A DNA stretch of 64,000 nucleotides from an uncultured Oscillospiraceae bacterium (GTDB taxonomy: Bacteria > Bacillota > Clostridia > Oscillospirales > Oscillospiraceae). Below the pieces are notes generated by a model. That model did not search any database. It saw only the letters and a list, made by a program, of their open reading frames with translations, and had not been told where the DNA came from. Shown here piece after piece: positions 1 to 8,438 of the stretch; the first letter of the stretch is position 1; the number at the start of each line of letters is the position of its first letter. Where the stretch lies: positions 62,001 through 126,000 of the forward strand of contig CAKSWT010000001.1 in the NCBI GenBank assembly GCA_934512135.1, in the 5' to 3' direction. A program made the translations under genes and the position numbers.

Positions 1-914
1 TCGTACTTTACGCCCCACTCCTCAAAGTAGGCGTCAAGGTTCTCCAGGGCAGGGGTATTGGAGGCATAGGACACAATCATCCGGCCGCCATTGTTCAGGA
101 AGTCATCAATGATGTTGATTTCTTCCTCGGTGTAGTCCCCCATAGGCTGGGAGATGATCAGCATATCCACGTCAGAGGGAATCTCATTGGTCTGCATCAG
201 GCTCAGCGTGGTGACCTCATAGTTGCCTGAGGTCAGCAGGTTGTCCATAGTCTCCAGGTTCACCGTCTCCTGATGTCCGGTGATGTAGGCGGCCTTAGGA
301 ACCTTGTTGGCCGTCACATAGAGGATGGCGGAGGTCAGCCGCTGCTCTGCCCGGAGGCCGGTCACATAGCTGGACTCAGAGCTGGAGCTGTTGGATTTGG
401 ACGTGGTATACTCCAAAAGATCATGGGGATCCATGGATTTATAGCGCTTCTCGCTCTCCACGATGATGTCGCCGGAGGACAGGTCCCCCAGGTCATTGTA
501 TTTGTCGAAAATGGAGGGGTTGGTGACGGCGTTGATATACTTGACGGTGACCATGCCGCCGCTGAGCTGCGCATAGCGCTGGAACACCTTGGGCAGCCGG
601 CGAAGGTCCTTGTCGTTTTCATAGTCCGTCTCGTCACACAGCACCGTAATGGTAATGGGGTCGCTGAGGGTACCAAGGAGCTGTGCCGTCTCGTCGGAGA
701 TCTCATACTCGGACTCCGAGGTCATGTCGATCTCCAGCACAAACCGGTCCGCCACATAATCCACAAAGAAGTTGATGGCAATGACCGCGGCAATCACCAC
801 AATGGTAGAGATCAGGGCCAGCACTCCGATTTTTTTCCGGCGTTTTTTGCCCAGCTCCGCACTGGAGCTGGCGGCATCCACCGGCTTGACTTCAGGTTTC
901 TGATTCTTGCTCAT
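1..914 (-). CDS. GldG-like ABC transporter auxiliary protein (3' end outside the window)
   Basis: The 304 visible codons start at ATG 914 behind GAGGAACATC. A charged N-terminus (about residues 1-28) is followed by one membrane segment (about 29-50) and then an extracytoplasmic domain with the layout of GldG/IftA-type ABC accessory proteins, including a stretch reading VLCDETDYEND and a later MLIISQPMGDYTEEE segment. The protein runs off the left edge, so its C-terminus and any second membrane segment are not visible. It lies 11 bases after the ABC-2 permease and is the third gene of an ATPase-permease-GldG operon. In Bacteroidetes this family belongs to the Gld gliding/secretion transporter; in Clostridia the exported substrate is unknown. 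The family call is good, the substrate is not inferable. Confidence 0.8.
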   Translation of the reverse strand, partial: MSKNQKPEVKPVDAASSSAELGKKRRKKIGVLALISTIVVIAAVIAINFFVDYVADRFVLEIDMTSESEYEISDETAQLLGTLSDPITITVLCDETDYENDKDLRRLPKVFQRYAQLSGGMVTVKYINAVTNPSIFDKYNDLGDLSSGDIIVESEKRYKSMDPHDLLEYTTSKSNSSSSESSYVTGLRAEQRLTSAILYVTANKVPKAAYITGHQETVNLETMDNLLTSGNYEVTTLSLMQTNEIPSDVDMLIISQPMGDYTEEEINIIDDFLNNGGRMIVSYASNTPALENLDAYFEEWGVKY

Positions 915-925
915 GATGTTCCTCC

Positions 926-1630
926 TTAGCTCCAGCGCTTACGCTCAAGCATCCGCACCGTCAGGAAAATGAAAGTAGCCGCGACGCTGAGGTAGAAAAT
1001 GAGATCGGCAAACGAAAAGATTCCCTGGGTGAAATCATTATAGCGCCGGAACATGGAAAAGTAATAGATCAGGTTCTTGGCCCAGGTGGAGGTCATCAGG
1101 CTGTAGGAGCTGTCCAGCAGATACAGTCCCAGGAACACCGCCACTGTGGCAATGCAGGCCACCAGCTGATTCTGGGTCAGGGAGGAGATAAACACGCCGA
1201 TGGAGATAAAGGCCATGGCCGTGGCGCAGATAGCCACATAGTTGCCCAGAACCGTGGCAAACTCCAGGGTGCCCCAGGTAGACACAATCAGCACATAGAC
1301 CAGAGTCACGCAGATGCCGATCAGGAACACCACCAGCGCCGCAAAGAACTTGCCCAGAACAATGCCCGAGAGCCGCACCGGCGCCGTAAACAGCAGCTGA
1401 TCGGTTTTCTGTTTGTAATCCTCGGAGAATGTTCTCATGGTGAGGATGGGGATCAGGAATACGCACATGGTGACGATAAATCCGAAGATCCCGGTGAGGT
1501 CGCAGGAACCGCTAAACACGTTCATAATGTAGAAGTAAATGTTCAGCACCAGCAGAAACGCAGCAAGATAGACGTAACCAAGCGGGGACTTAAAGTAGGC
1601 ACGCAGGTCGCGCTTGAAAATTGCACTCAT
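926..1630 (-). CDS. ABC-2 type transporter permease (GldF-like)
   Basis: This 234 aa integral membrane protein has about six hydrophobic segments and starts MSAIFKRDLRAYFKSPLGYV, the typical amphipathic opening of ABC-2 permeases. The motif RTFSEDYKQKTDQLLFTAP after the second membrane segment is characteristic of GldF/NosY-type subunits that coordinate with a GldA-like ATPase. It starts 3 bases after the ATPase gene, with AAAGGGGG further upstream as ribosome binding site, and is followed 11 bases later by the GldG-like gene. It should form the membrane channel of a three-part exporter. The length is normal for the family. Confidence 0.88.
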   Translation of the reverse strand: MSAIFKRDLRAYFKSPLGYVYLAAFLLVLNIYFYIMNVFSGSCDLTGIFGFIVTMCVFLIPILTMRTFSEDYKQKTDQLLFTAPVRLSGIVLGKFFAALVVFLIGICVTLVYVLIVSTWGTLEFATVLGNYVAICATAMAFISIGVFISSLTQNQLVACIATVAVFLGLYLLDSSYSLMTSTWAKNLIYYFSMFRRYNDFTQGIFSFADLIFYLSVAATFIFLTVRMLERKRWS

Positions 1631-1633
1631 AGT

Positions 1634-2599
1634 TTACTTTGCCCCCTTTGATGATGTTTTCCGATCGTCAGTCAGCTGGATGAACACATCCTCCAGCGAC
1701 AGATCCTGATTCTTAAGCAGGAGAATGGGATAGCCCGCCCGGGACAGCGCGGCGAAAATCAGCTTTCTCGCGTCCAGATGCTCCGCAGACTCCACCAGAT
1801 ACTCATAGGCTCCCGGCTCTGCCTCCACAGTGGGCGTGACGGTTTTGATGCCGTCTACGCTGCGAATGCAAGAGACGATTTTGTCCTTGGGACCGGCGAT
1901 GCGGTATTCCAACTTGTGCTCACCGGTGAGCATTGCCGACAGATGGGTGGGCGTATCGTCTGCCACCAGACGGCCGTTGTTGATCACCAGCACACGCTCA
2001 CACACTGCCGAAACTTCCTGCAAAATATGGGTGGAGAGGATGATTGTCCTGTTTTTGCCCAAATCTTTGATGACATTTCGAATCTCTATGATCTGCTTGG
2101 GATCCAGGCCCACGGTGGGCTCGTCCAGAATCAGCACATCCGGATCGCCGATCAGCGCCTGGGCCAGGCCGCAGCGCTGCTTATAGCCGCCGGAGAGGTT
2201 GTTGATGACGCGCTCCCGCACATGGGTAATGCCGACCATTTCACAGACCCGGTCAATATGTTCCTTCCGTTCTTTCATTCCGCCTTTGACGCCCTTGAGA
2301 TCGTAGATAAAGTTCAGATACTCATTGACCGTCATATCCAGATACAGCGGCGGATCCTGGGGCAGATAGCCAATATGCTTTTTCGCCTCCAGAGGATTTT
2401 CCAGAATGTCGATCCCTGCCACACGAGCCGCACCTGCCGTCGCCGACAGATACCCGGTGATCACATTCATTGTGGTGGATTTACCAGCACCATTGGGGCC
2501 CAGGAAGCCAACGATCTCCCCTTCATCAATCGAGAAGCTGATGTCGCTGATTCCCCGTTTGTTTCCGTAGGTTTTGGTCAATCCGGATACTTCAATCAT
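1634..2599 (-). CDS. ABC transporter ATP-binding protein (GldA/CcmA-like)
   Basis: This 321 aa ATPase starts at ATG 2599, 7 bases after AGGAGGG; a longer reading frame extends upstream but lacks a ribosome binding site and family similarity. Walker A is GPNGAGKST near residues 34-42, the signature is LSGGYKQR, Walker B is VLILDEPTVGLDP and the H-loop follows in LSTHIL. The C-terminal ~90 residues form the regulatory extension usual in ABC-2 exporter ATPases. It drives the permease encoded immediately downstream; the three genes appear cotranscribed from an extended -10 promoter at 2686-2694. Confidence 0.92.
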   Translation of the reverse strand: MIEVSGLTKTYGNKRGISDISFSIDEGEIVGFLGPNGAGKSTTMNVITGYLSATAGAARVAGIDILENPLEAKKHIGYLPQDPPLYLDMTVNEYLNFIYDLKGVKGGMKERKEHIDRVCEMVGITHVRERVINNLSGGYKQRCGLAQALIGDPDVLILDEPTVGLDPKQIIEIRNVIKDLGKNRTIILSTHILQEVSAVCERVLVINNGRLVADDTPTHLSAMLTGEHKLEYRIAGPKDKIVSCIRSVDGIKTVTPTVEAEPGAYEYLVESAEHLDARKLIFAALSRAGYPILLLKNQDLSLEDVFIQLTDDRKTSSKGAK

Positions 2600-2685
2600 C
2601 TCGGGTTCCCTCCTAATTTGCAGGCCGCAGCGGCGGCCGGGTGCAGAATCTGGAAATATAGTGCTTTCCAAAGACTGTTTTGGTT

Positions 2686-2694
2686 ATTATAGCA
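2686..2694 (-). promoter_or_regulatory. Extended -10 promoter for the GldA-F-G operon
   Basis: On the minus strand TGC directly precedes a perfect TATAAT, giving an extended -10 element about 87 bases upstream of the ATPase start. The -35 region is not close to consensus. Confidence 0.6.
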
Positions 2695-2894
2695 CATTCC
2701 TTTGAATTCTCATAGTATTATTTTCGTGAATTTCATCAGCACAAAGAACAAAAAAACCACCGCAAAAATTGTTACTTTCACGGAATCCGGCCTTGTTTTT
2801 TGGGCATAGTAGCCAACTTCACCTTTCGGTTCTATTGTCCGGCGCCCCGCATATGCTCTATTATCCCATTCCATCCATGACAGGAGGCTTTTCC

Positions 2895-3296
2895 TTGGCA
2901 GCTACAGGCAGCATTCAATTCCGTGTATTTACCTCCAACGCCAACCTTCCCATTGAGGGGGCCACTGTGGTGGTCCGGCAGCAGGATGCCCCCGGGGACC
3001 TGCTGGGCCTGCTGGTCACAGACCGCTCCGGCCAGACATCCCCACTAACCCTTCCCGCTCCCGATGTCTCACTGGGCCAGACTCCGGAGAACCAGCTCCA
3101 GCCCTGGATTGGGCTGACCGTCTCCATTGACCACCCGGAATATCAGCGGGTGATCCTTCAGGGGGTCCAGCTGTTTCCCGGAATCCTGACCATTCAGAAT
3201 GTCCAGTTGCTTCCCTCCCAGCAGTTTGACGCCGCCCAGGAGGGAGATCAGGAGTACCACTTCACCCCCCAGCCCCTATGGGAAGGAGGCACCTGA
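2895..3296 (+). CDS. Small Ig-like/carboxypeptidase-regulatory-type protein of a spore/cell-wall operon
   Basis: The protein has 133 aa if translation begins at TTG 2895. That start is chosen because AGGAGG at 2882-2887 sits 7 bases before it; ATG codons further upstream have no ribosome binding site. Residues about 5-100 read as an all-beta domain (GSIQFRVFTSNANLPIEGA, then VTDRSGQTS) like carboxypeptidase-regulatory or transthyretin-like folds. No signal peptide is evident. Its stop overlaps the next start (TGATG), so it is translationally coupled to the SpoIID/peptidoglycan-binding gene and may be its structural partner. No catalytic function is visible. Confidence 0.7.
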   Translation: MAATGSIQFRVFTSNANLPIEGATVVVRQQDAPGDLLGLLVTDRSGQTSPLTLPAPDVSLGQTPENQLQPWIGLTVSIDHPEYQRVILQGVQLFPGILTIQNVQLLPSQQFDAAQEGDQEYHFTPQPLWEGGT

Positions 3297-4702
3297 TGCC
3301 GGAGAAAACTGCGCCTTATATCCCGGAAACCATCACCGTCCACTTGGGCCGACCGGACCAGCCCGCCGAAAACGTCACCGTCCCCTTTCGGGATTACATC
3401 AAAAATGTAGCCTCCAGCGAGGTCTATCCCACCTGGGAGGAGGCAGCCCTCCGGGCCAATATTCTGGCCCAGATCTCCTTTGCCCTCAACAAGGTCTACC
3501 TTGAATACTACCCCAGCCGGGGCTACCATTTCGACATCACCAGCTCCACCGCCTTTGACCAAAAGTTCATTCTGGGCCGGGACATCTTTGAAAACATCAG
3601 TGTTCTGGTGGATGAGCTGTTTCGGACCTACATTCGGCGGGTGGGTACGGTGGAGCCCTTGGCCGCCTCCTTCTGCAACGGTACCACCGTCACCTGCTCC
3701 GGCATGAGCCAATGGGGCAGCCAGGCCCTGGCCCGACAGGGCTACTCCGCTATGGACATTCTGAAGCACTACTACGGCAACGACATCGAGTTGGTCCCAG
3801 ACACGCCGGTGCGGGAGCTGACGCCCTCCTATCCCGGCACCCCGCTGCGGCTGGGCTCCGCCGGGGAATCGGTGCTGCTGCTTCAGCGAGGCCTCAACCG
3901 AATCGCCCGGAACTATCCGGCCATTCCCAAAATCTATCCTCTGGACGGACTGTTTGGCCCGGGCACCGAGGATGCCGTCGTGGCGTTCCAGCGGATTTTT
4001 AATCTGACCCCCGACGGAGTGGTCGGGGCCGCCACCTGGTATCAGATCGCTGCCATCTATGTGGCCGTAAAGCGTCTGGCCGAGCTGCAATCCGAAGGCG
4101 TGCAATATCAGTTTGGCTCCTACGAGCTGCCCAGCGTTTTGGCTCTGGGCAGCTCCGGAGAGGCCGTTTCCCGGCTGCAATACATGCTCAATGTGCTCTC
4201 GGACTTCATCCCGGAGATTCCCGCCGTGACCATAGATGGTCAATATGGCATCGGCACCCGGGACGCCGTCCTGGCTTATCAGCGGTACGCAAATCTGACT
4301 CCCAGCGGCCTGGTGGGCGCTTCCACTTGGCTGAGCCTCTACAACCGGGTCGCAGGCATTCAACGCACGGTATTGGACAGCGACACGCTGTTCTCCGGAG
4401 AAGAAGAAGCCAGCGTGCGCACCATTGCGGAGGTCCAGCGGGCACTTCATCAGGTGGCGCCTGTGTTCGCCGCCATGGATCCTCCGCAGATTACGGGAAT
4501 GCTGGATCGCAGCACCACCCGCGCCCTTGCAAAGCTCCAAAATCAGCTGCATCTACGTCCCACCGGCCAGCCTGACACGCAAACCCGAAATTACCTCTCC
4601 ATGCTGGCCCAGGGCAGTCTTCCCCAGTCTCAGGTCCGTCACCGGCAATATCCGGGGCACGCCCTGTATCCCGGCCAGCGGGATCCCCTCAGAAAGGAGT
4701 AG
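3296..4702 (+). CDS. SpoIID/LytB-domain protein with peptidoglycan-binding repeats
   Basis: This 468 aa protein starts at ATG 3296 after GGAAGGAGG. The N-terminal ~160 residues match the SpoIID/LytB fold: VPFRDYIKNVASSEVYPTWE carries the glutamate position of SpoIID, and the segment GMSQWGSQALARQGYS followed by ILKHYYG is the family's C-terminal hallmark. Two clear peptidoglycan_binding_1 domains follow (LRLGSAGESVLLLQRGLN and LALGSSGEAVSRLQYMLN, each with a DG..G..T.DAV..FQ-type half), and a third divergent copy lies near the C-terminus. SpoIID proteins are lytic transglycosylases acting on stripped glycan during engulfment or cortex turnover. No signal peptide is seen, so it may act in the mother cell or forespore. 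It is coupled to the genes on either side. Confidence 0.82.
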   Translation: MPEKTAPYIPETITVHLGRPDQPAENVTVPFRDYIKNVASSEVYPTWEEAALRANILAQISFALNKVYLEYYPSRGYHFDITSSTAFDQKFILGRDIFENISVLVDELFRTYIRRVGTVEPLAASFCNGTTVTCSGMSQWGSQALARQGYSAMDILKHYYGNDIELVPDTPVRELTPSYPGTPLRLGSAGESVLLLQRGLNRIARNYPAIPKIYPLDGLFGPGTEDAVVAFQRIFNLTPDGVVGAATWYQIAAIYVAVKRLAELQSEGVQYQFGSYELPSVLALGSSGEAVSRLQYMLNVLSDFIPEIPAVTIDGQYGIGTRDAVLAYQRYANLTPSGLVGASTWLSLYNRVAGIQRTVLDSDTLFSGEEEASVRTIAEVQRALHQVAPVFAAMDPPQITGMLDRSTTRALAKLQNQLHLRPTGQPDTQTRNYLSMLAQGSLPQSQVRHRQYPGHALYPGQRDPLRKE

Positions 4703-4705
4703 TCC

Positions 4706-5242
4706 ATGCAGGAAGATCCTGTTCTCAACGCCCCCGTGAAAAGCCTCCAGCTGATGCTCCGCACCATTGCCTCCGCCGCCGGAGAACCCGTTACGGTGAT
4801 CCCCGACGGGATCTATGGAGAATCCACCACCCAGGCGGTATCCACCTTTCAGTCCCAGCACGGCCTTCCGGTCACGGGCATCGTGGACCCCCAGACCTTT
4901 CAGGCCATCGTAGATGCCTATGACCTGGCCGTGGAGCATCTCCAGGTTTCCCAGGGGCCTGTTTTGCTGTTTCCCGCCCATCTGACCGTCAACCCCGGCC
5001 AGTATCATCCCCATGTGAGCCTGGTCCAGGCCATGCTCCAGGCCCTTGGCCAAGAGTTCCCCTCGCTGCAGCCCCATGAAACCCTAGGACATCTGGATGC
5101 TGCCACAGCGGAAAACCTCCGGCTGCTTCAGCGCCATGCTTCCCTGCCGGAGACCGGCTGTTTGGACAAACGGACCTGGAACCGGGTCAACCGCCTGTAT
5201 CGGGCCCTGTTTGACCGGGAATCTCCCCCATCTCAAGGGTAG
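4706..5242 (+). CDS. Peptidoglycan-binding protein with two PG_binding_1 domains
   Basis: This 178 aa protein starts 3 bases after the previous gene, behind AGAAAGGAG. It consists of two peptidoglycan_binding_1 units: residues about 8-72 (LQLMLRTIAS, then GIYGESTTQAVSTFQSQHG) and about 90-165 (HVSLVQAMLQALG, then ENLRLLQRHASL and a CLDKRTWNRVN ending). There is no catalytic domain and no signal peptide. The two halves resemble the repeats in the preceding protein, so it may be a split accessory binding module of the same complex. Its spore-wall role is inferred from the neighbour. Confidence 0.8.
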   Translation: MQEDPVLNAPVKSLQLMLRTIASAAGEPVTVIPDGIYGESTTQAVSTFQSQHGLPVTGIVDPQTFQAIVDAYDLAVEHLQVSQGPVLLFPAHLTVNPGQYHPHVSLVQAMLQALGQEFPSLQPHETLGHLDAATAENLRLLQRHASLPETGCLDKRTWNRVNRLYRALFDRESPPSQG

Positions 5243-5281
5243 CCGCAGGCCGATTTCCCGGGGGCCTTGGTCAAAATGGCG

Positions 5282-5317
5282 CATTGGTTGTCATTTGTTC
5301 GCATTTGCACCCATTTG
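5282..5317 (+). repeat. Short direct repeats at exact 10-bp spacing upstream of a reductase promoter
   Basis: CATT begins at 5282, 5292, 5302 and 5312; the last three copies read CATTTG. Related CATGTG (5324) and AATTTG (5331) follow. The array ends about 30 bases before the extended -10 of the downstream gene, so the copies would lie on one face of the helix and could form an operator. Confidence 0.5.
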
Positions 5318-5346
5318 TGCTTTCATGTGCAATTTGTCTTGTTTTG

Positions 5347-5355
5347 TGGTATAAT
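5347..5355 (+). promoter_or_regulatory. Extended -10 promoter of the ene-reductase gene
   Basis: TGG precedes a perfect TATAAT at 5350-5355, 31 bases before the start codon. No good -35 lies at 16-18 bases; the phased CATTTG array upstream may bind an activator instead. Confidence 0.6.
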
Positions 5356-5386
5356 GTCGGGGCACTACAAAAAAGGAGGATCCGCT

Positions 5387-7402
5387 ATGAGCGAACCGAA
5401 ATTCAAGCATCTTCTGGAGCCCCTGAAGGTTGGCAACTATGTTCTGAAAAACAGAATGTGTGTTTCCAACTCCCTGCCTCATTTTCTTCAGGGCCCCGAG
5501 ACCTATCCCGCTGACTCTGTCATTGCGCACTATGAAAATAAGGCCAAAAGCGCCGCCATTGTCACTTGCATGGGCATCAACAACTTCTCCCATGGCAAGC
5601 AGCTGCCTATGGACCTGGACTTCGGCCATTTCCCCGATTTTGACCTCTACGACACCAACTGTCAGAACTACCTCATGCAGCTGGCGGATTCCATCCACTA
5701 CTATGACTCCATCGCCTGCATGGGTATCTTTGTCGGACCCCCTTCTGCCTATCCTCTGATGGTTCCCAAGGGCCAGCAGGGCAAGGCCGATCCCTTTGCT
5801 CAGACCAAGAGCCTGGACGCTCCCCCTCCGGCAGAATTTGACCTGCTGAAGATCCCTGCCCACGAGGATCCCACCTTCTACACCGAGGAGCAGTTCAACC
5901 TCATCGCCGACTCCTATGCAGAGCAGGCCGGCATCCTTAAGATGCTGGACTATGACATGATCTCCATCCATATGTGCTATCGTGCCAACCTGCCTGCCAA
6001 GATGTTCTCCCCCATCACCAACCACCGTACCGACAAGTTCGGCGGCTCTCTGGAGAACCGTATGCGGTTCCCCCTGATGGTGCTGGAGCGCATCCGCCAG
6101 AAGGTCGGTAAGAACATGCTCATTGAGATCCAGTGGTCCGCCGACGATCTGGAGGGCGGCTACACCCTGGAGGAGTCCGCTGCGTTCCTGAACGAGGCCA
6201 AAAAATTCATCAACATTGTCCAACTCCGTGCCAACGAAGTGGATCACGCCCATCCCATCGGCTTTGAGCTCCAGGAGACTCCCTTCCTGAAGTTCGGCGA
6301 GTATATGAAGAAGAACGTCCCCGGCCTGGTGATCGGTGTCATCGGCGGATTCCACTACCCCGAGACCTGCGACAAGGCGCTGGCTGAGGGCAAGGCCGAC
6401 ATCATCTACGCTGCCCGGGCCTACATTTCCAACAATGACTACGGCCAGCTGGTGCTGGAAGGCCGGGATGACGACATCGTGCCCTGCCTACGGTGCAACA
6501 AGTGCCACGGCCGTGGCGCCAACGATCCCTTTGTCTCCGTTTGCTCCGTGAACCCCTGCATTGGACTGGAGCAGAAGATTGCCCGGATGCAGGTCCCCAC
6601 CAAGGGCGGCAAGCGTGTGGCCATCATCGGCGGCGGCCCCGCTGCCATGCGCTGCGCCATGTATCTCCAGGATCGCGGCCACACCCCTGTGATCTACGAG
6701 AAGGGCCCCCAGCTGGGCGGCGCCATCATCCACTCCGATTACGCAGACTTCAAGTGGCCTCTGCGGGACTTTAAGAACTTCCTGATCCATCAGATGGAGA
6801 AGCGCGGCATCGCCGTTCACCTGAACACCGAGGCCACCCCTGAGATGATTCAGGCGCTGGACTACGACGTAGTTATTGCTGCCACCGGCGCCACCCCCAT
6901 GGTACTGCCCATTCCCGGTGCAGACCCTGAGAAGCTGTTCTTCGCTCAGGAGACCTTTGCACATCCCGAGAAGCTGGGCGAGCATGTGGTGGTCATCGGC
7001 GGCGGCGAGGTCGGCGTAGAAATTGGCATCTACCTGGGCCAGAAGGGCCACAAGGCCACCGTTCTGGAGATGCGGGACCGTCTGGCCGCAGACTCCACTG
7101 CCATTCACTACTACTCCATGCTGGAGGAGGCCTGGGAGAAGGAGCCCAACTTCACCGGCATCACCGGTGCCAAGGTTGCCGCCATCAAGGAAGGCTGCGT
7201 TGAGTACACCGACAAGGACGGCAACATTCAGTCTGTTCCCGCCGACTCCGTGGTCATGTCCGCCGGCATGCGTCCCAGCAAGGACCTGGCCCTGAGCTTC
7301 TATGGCTGCGCCAAGGAGTTCTACATGATCGGCGACTGCAAGAAGGCCGCCACCATTCAGCAGGCCATGCGTTCGGCCTATTCCACCGCAATGCGTATCT
7401 GA
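5387..7402 (+). CDS. FMN/FAD/4Fe-4S ene-reductase of the 2,4-dienoyl-CoA reductase/TMADH family
   Basis: This 671 aa protein starts at ATG 5387 behind AAAAGGAGG. The N-terminal ~390 residues form an old-yellow-enzyme TIM barrel (SPITNHRTDKFGGSLENR is the FMN-barrel signature). CLRCNKC plus a cysteine 12 residues on gives the CX2CX2CX12C iron-sulfur motif of trimethylamine dehydrogenase. The C-terminal part carries two Rossmann folds (VAIIGGGPAAMRCA for FAD; VVVIGGGEVGVEIG for NAD(P)H). Such enzymes reduce conjugated C=C bonds with NAD(P)H. The usual HxAHGYL substrate loop of dienoyl reductases is replaced by HMCYRANL, so the substrate probably differs. It stands alone between its own promoter and a strong terminator. 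A paralogue lies at 54919-56907. Confidence 0.9.
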   Translation: MSEPKFKHLLEPLKVGNYVLKNRMCVSNSLPHFLQGPETYPADSVIAHYENKAKSAAIVTCMGINNFSHGKQLPMDLDFGHFPDFDLYDTNCQNYLMQLADSIHYYDSIACMGIFVGPPSAYPLMVPKGQQGKADPFAQTKSLDAPPPAEFDLLKIPAHEDPTFYTEEQFNLIADSYAEQAGILKMLDYDMISIHMCYRANLPAKMFSPITNHRTDKFGGSLENRMRFPLMVLERIRQKVGKNMLIEIQWSADDLEGGYTLEESAAFLNEAKKFINIVQLRANEVDHAHPIGFELQETPFLKFGEYMKKNVPGLVIGVIGGFHYPETCDKALAEGKADIIYAARAYISNNDYGQLVLEGRDDDIVPCLRCNKCHGRGANDPFVSVCSVNPCIGLEQKIARMQVPTKGGKRVAIIGGGPAAMRCAMYLQDRGHTPVIYEKGPQLGGAIIHSDYADFKWPLRDFKNFLIHQMEKRGIAVHLNTEATPEMIQALDYDVVIAATGATPMVLPIPGADPEKLFFAQETFAHPEKLGEHVVVIGGGEVGVEIGIYLGQKGHKATVLEMRDRLAADSTAIHYYSMLEEAWEKEPNFTGITGAKVAAIKEGCVEYTDKDGNIQSVPADSVVMSAGMRPSKDLALSFYGCAKEFYMIGDCKKAATIQQAMRSAYSTAMRI

Positions 7403-7409
7403 TATGACA

Positions 7410-7442
7410 AAATGGGGCGCTGCTTCCGCAGCGCCCCATTTT
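7410..7442 (+). terminator. Intrinsic terminator of the ene-reductase gene
   Basis: A stem with arms ATGGGGCGCTGC and GCAGCGCCCCAT around TTCC is followed by TTTTC. It begins 8 bases after the stop codon. Confidence 0.85.
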
Positions 7443-7475
7443 CGAGACTGCCGGAACCGCCTTCCGGCAGTCTCG
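7443..7475. repeat. Perfect 14-bp inverted repeat between convergent genes
   Basis: Arms CGAGACTGCCGGAA and its exact complement flank a 5-base loop. It abuts the preceding terminator and has no T-run on either side, so it is probably not a terminator by itself. Confidence 0.75.
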
Positions 7476-7483
7476 ACAGTTTA

Positions 7484-7512
7484 AATACCCGGTCCGTCAC
7501 GGACCGGGTATT
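7484..7512 (-). terminator. Hairpin at the 3' end of the minus-strand membrane-protein gene
   Basis: Arms AATACCCGGTCCGT and its complement are separated by a single base. On the minus strand it begins 2 bases after the stop codon at 7515 and is followed by only a short TTTAAA, so termination is likely but not textbook. Confidence 0.6.
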
Positions 7513-7514
7513 AT

Positions 7515-8420
7515 TTATTCCTCTTCCCGTGGGCCAAACAGCTTTTTCTCCGTCAAGCGAAGGCGCTGACGGGCGGCTTTCCGGGAGGCCTCCGCCTCCT
7601 CGGCACGCTTTTTCCAGCTCTGGCCGGACCGGAACTCCAAGCTCTGGAGCTTTTCCTTTGCCTCCAGGGCCGCGTTTTTACGGGCCTGCTTCAACTCCTG
7701 CTCTGCGGACTTGAAGTTCTTCTTGGCTTCCTTCCACTGGGCCACCAGGCGTTTGGACCGAGGCTGCGCATTGGGATAGGCGCTTTGAATTCGCCGCACC
7801 AGCAAGCCACGATTCTTCAGCAGCGCCCGGACCTGACGGGCGATCTCCTCGGTGCTGTCCCCCTCCTGGCTGTCGATCTGCTTTTTCACCACATTCATCA
7901 GGAAGTGGGACACCACATAGTCCGTCAGCATAATCACCACCACACTTTGGCCCAGTATCTTCACCAGCAAAGGCGGCCATGTGTGGAACCAGTAGAGCAG
8001 CAGCGGCACAATGAGCTTCACAATCACCACCGAGGCGCCGCCAAACAGCAGGAGATTGCCGATCCAGATCCGTCCATGGAGGTTCATGGGCTTCTGACTA
8101 TAATCCCACCACCGGGCGTGGAACACCTTTTCCATGTACCAGCTGGTGAAATACTCCAGGGCGCCGCAGATTACCGTGCCGGCCAAAAAGGTCTCTCCAT
8201 AGGTCCCCTCCCGGGCGAGAACGCCGCCCACCAAAACCGTCACCGTGACGGCACCCCATCCATAAATGGGGCAATAGGGCCCGATGAGGAAGCCCCGGTT
8301 GATAAACCGATGATACTGAATGAATTTCAGCGTCACCTCCATCACCCATCCCGCCACGGAGAACAGGAAGAACACCAGGATGAACATGTTAATCAACAGC
8401 ATAACGGGGTAGTCTCCCAC
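7515..8420 (-). CDS. Putative ABC-transporter type IV family membrane protein (PF06541-like)
   Basis: This 301 aa protein starts at GTG 8420 behind GAGGTGAT. Residues about 8-170 hold five to six membrane segments with the motifs NRGFLIGPYCPIYGWGA and LEYFTSWYMEKVFHARWWDY, which are diagnostic of the CmpB-like putative ABC transporter family common in Firmicutes. The C-terminal ~130 residues are a charged cytoplasmic coiled-coil (AQWKEAKKNFKSAEQELKQA and onward), an extension beyond the usual family length. It lies 18 bases downstream of mreB and is probably in its operon. The transport function named for the family has not been shown. Confidence 0.75.
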   Translation of the reverse strand: MGDYPVMLLINMFILVFFLFSVAGWVMEVTLKFIQYHRFINRGFLIGPYCPIYGWGAVTVTVLVGGVLAREGTYGETFLAGTVICGALEYFTSWYMEKVFHARWWDYSQKPMNLHGRIWIGNLLLFGGASVVIVKLIVPLLLYWFHTWPPLLVKILGQSVVVIMLTDYVVSHFLMNVVKKQIDSQEGDSTEEIARQVRALLKNRGLLVRRIQSAYPNAQPRSKRLVAQWKEAKKNFKSAEQELKQARKNAALEAKEKLQSLEFRSGQSWKKRAEEAEASRKAARQRLRLTEKKLFGPREEE

Positions 8421-8438
8421 AGGATCACCTCAATTTCA

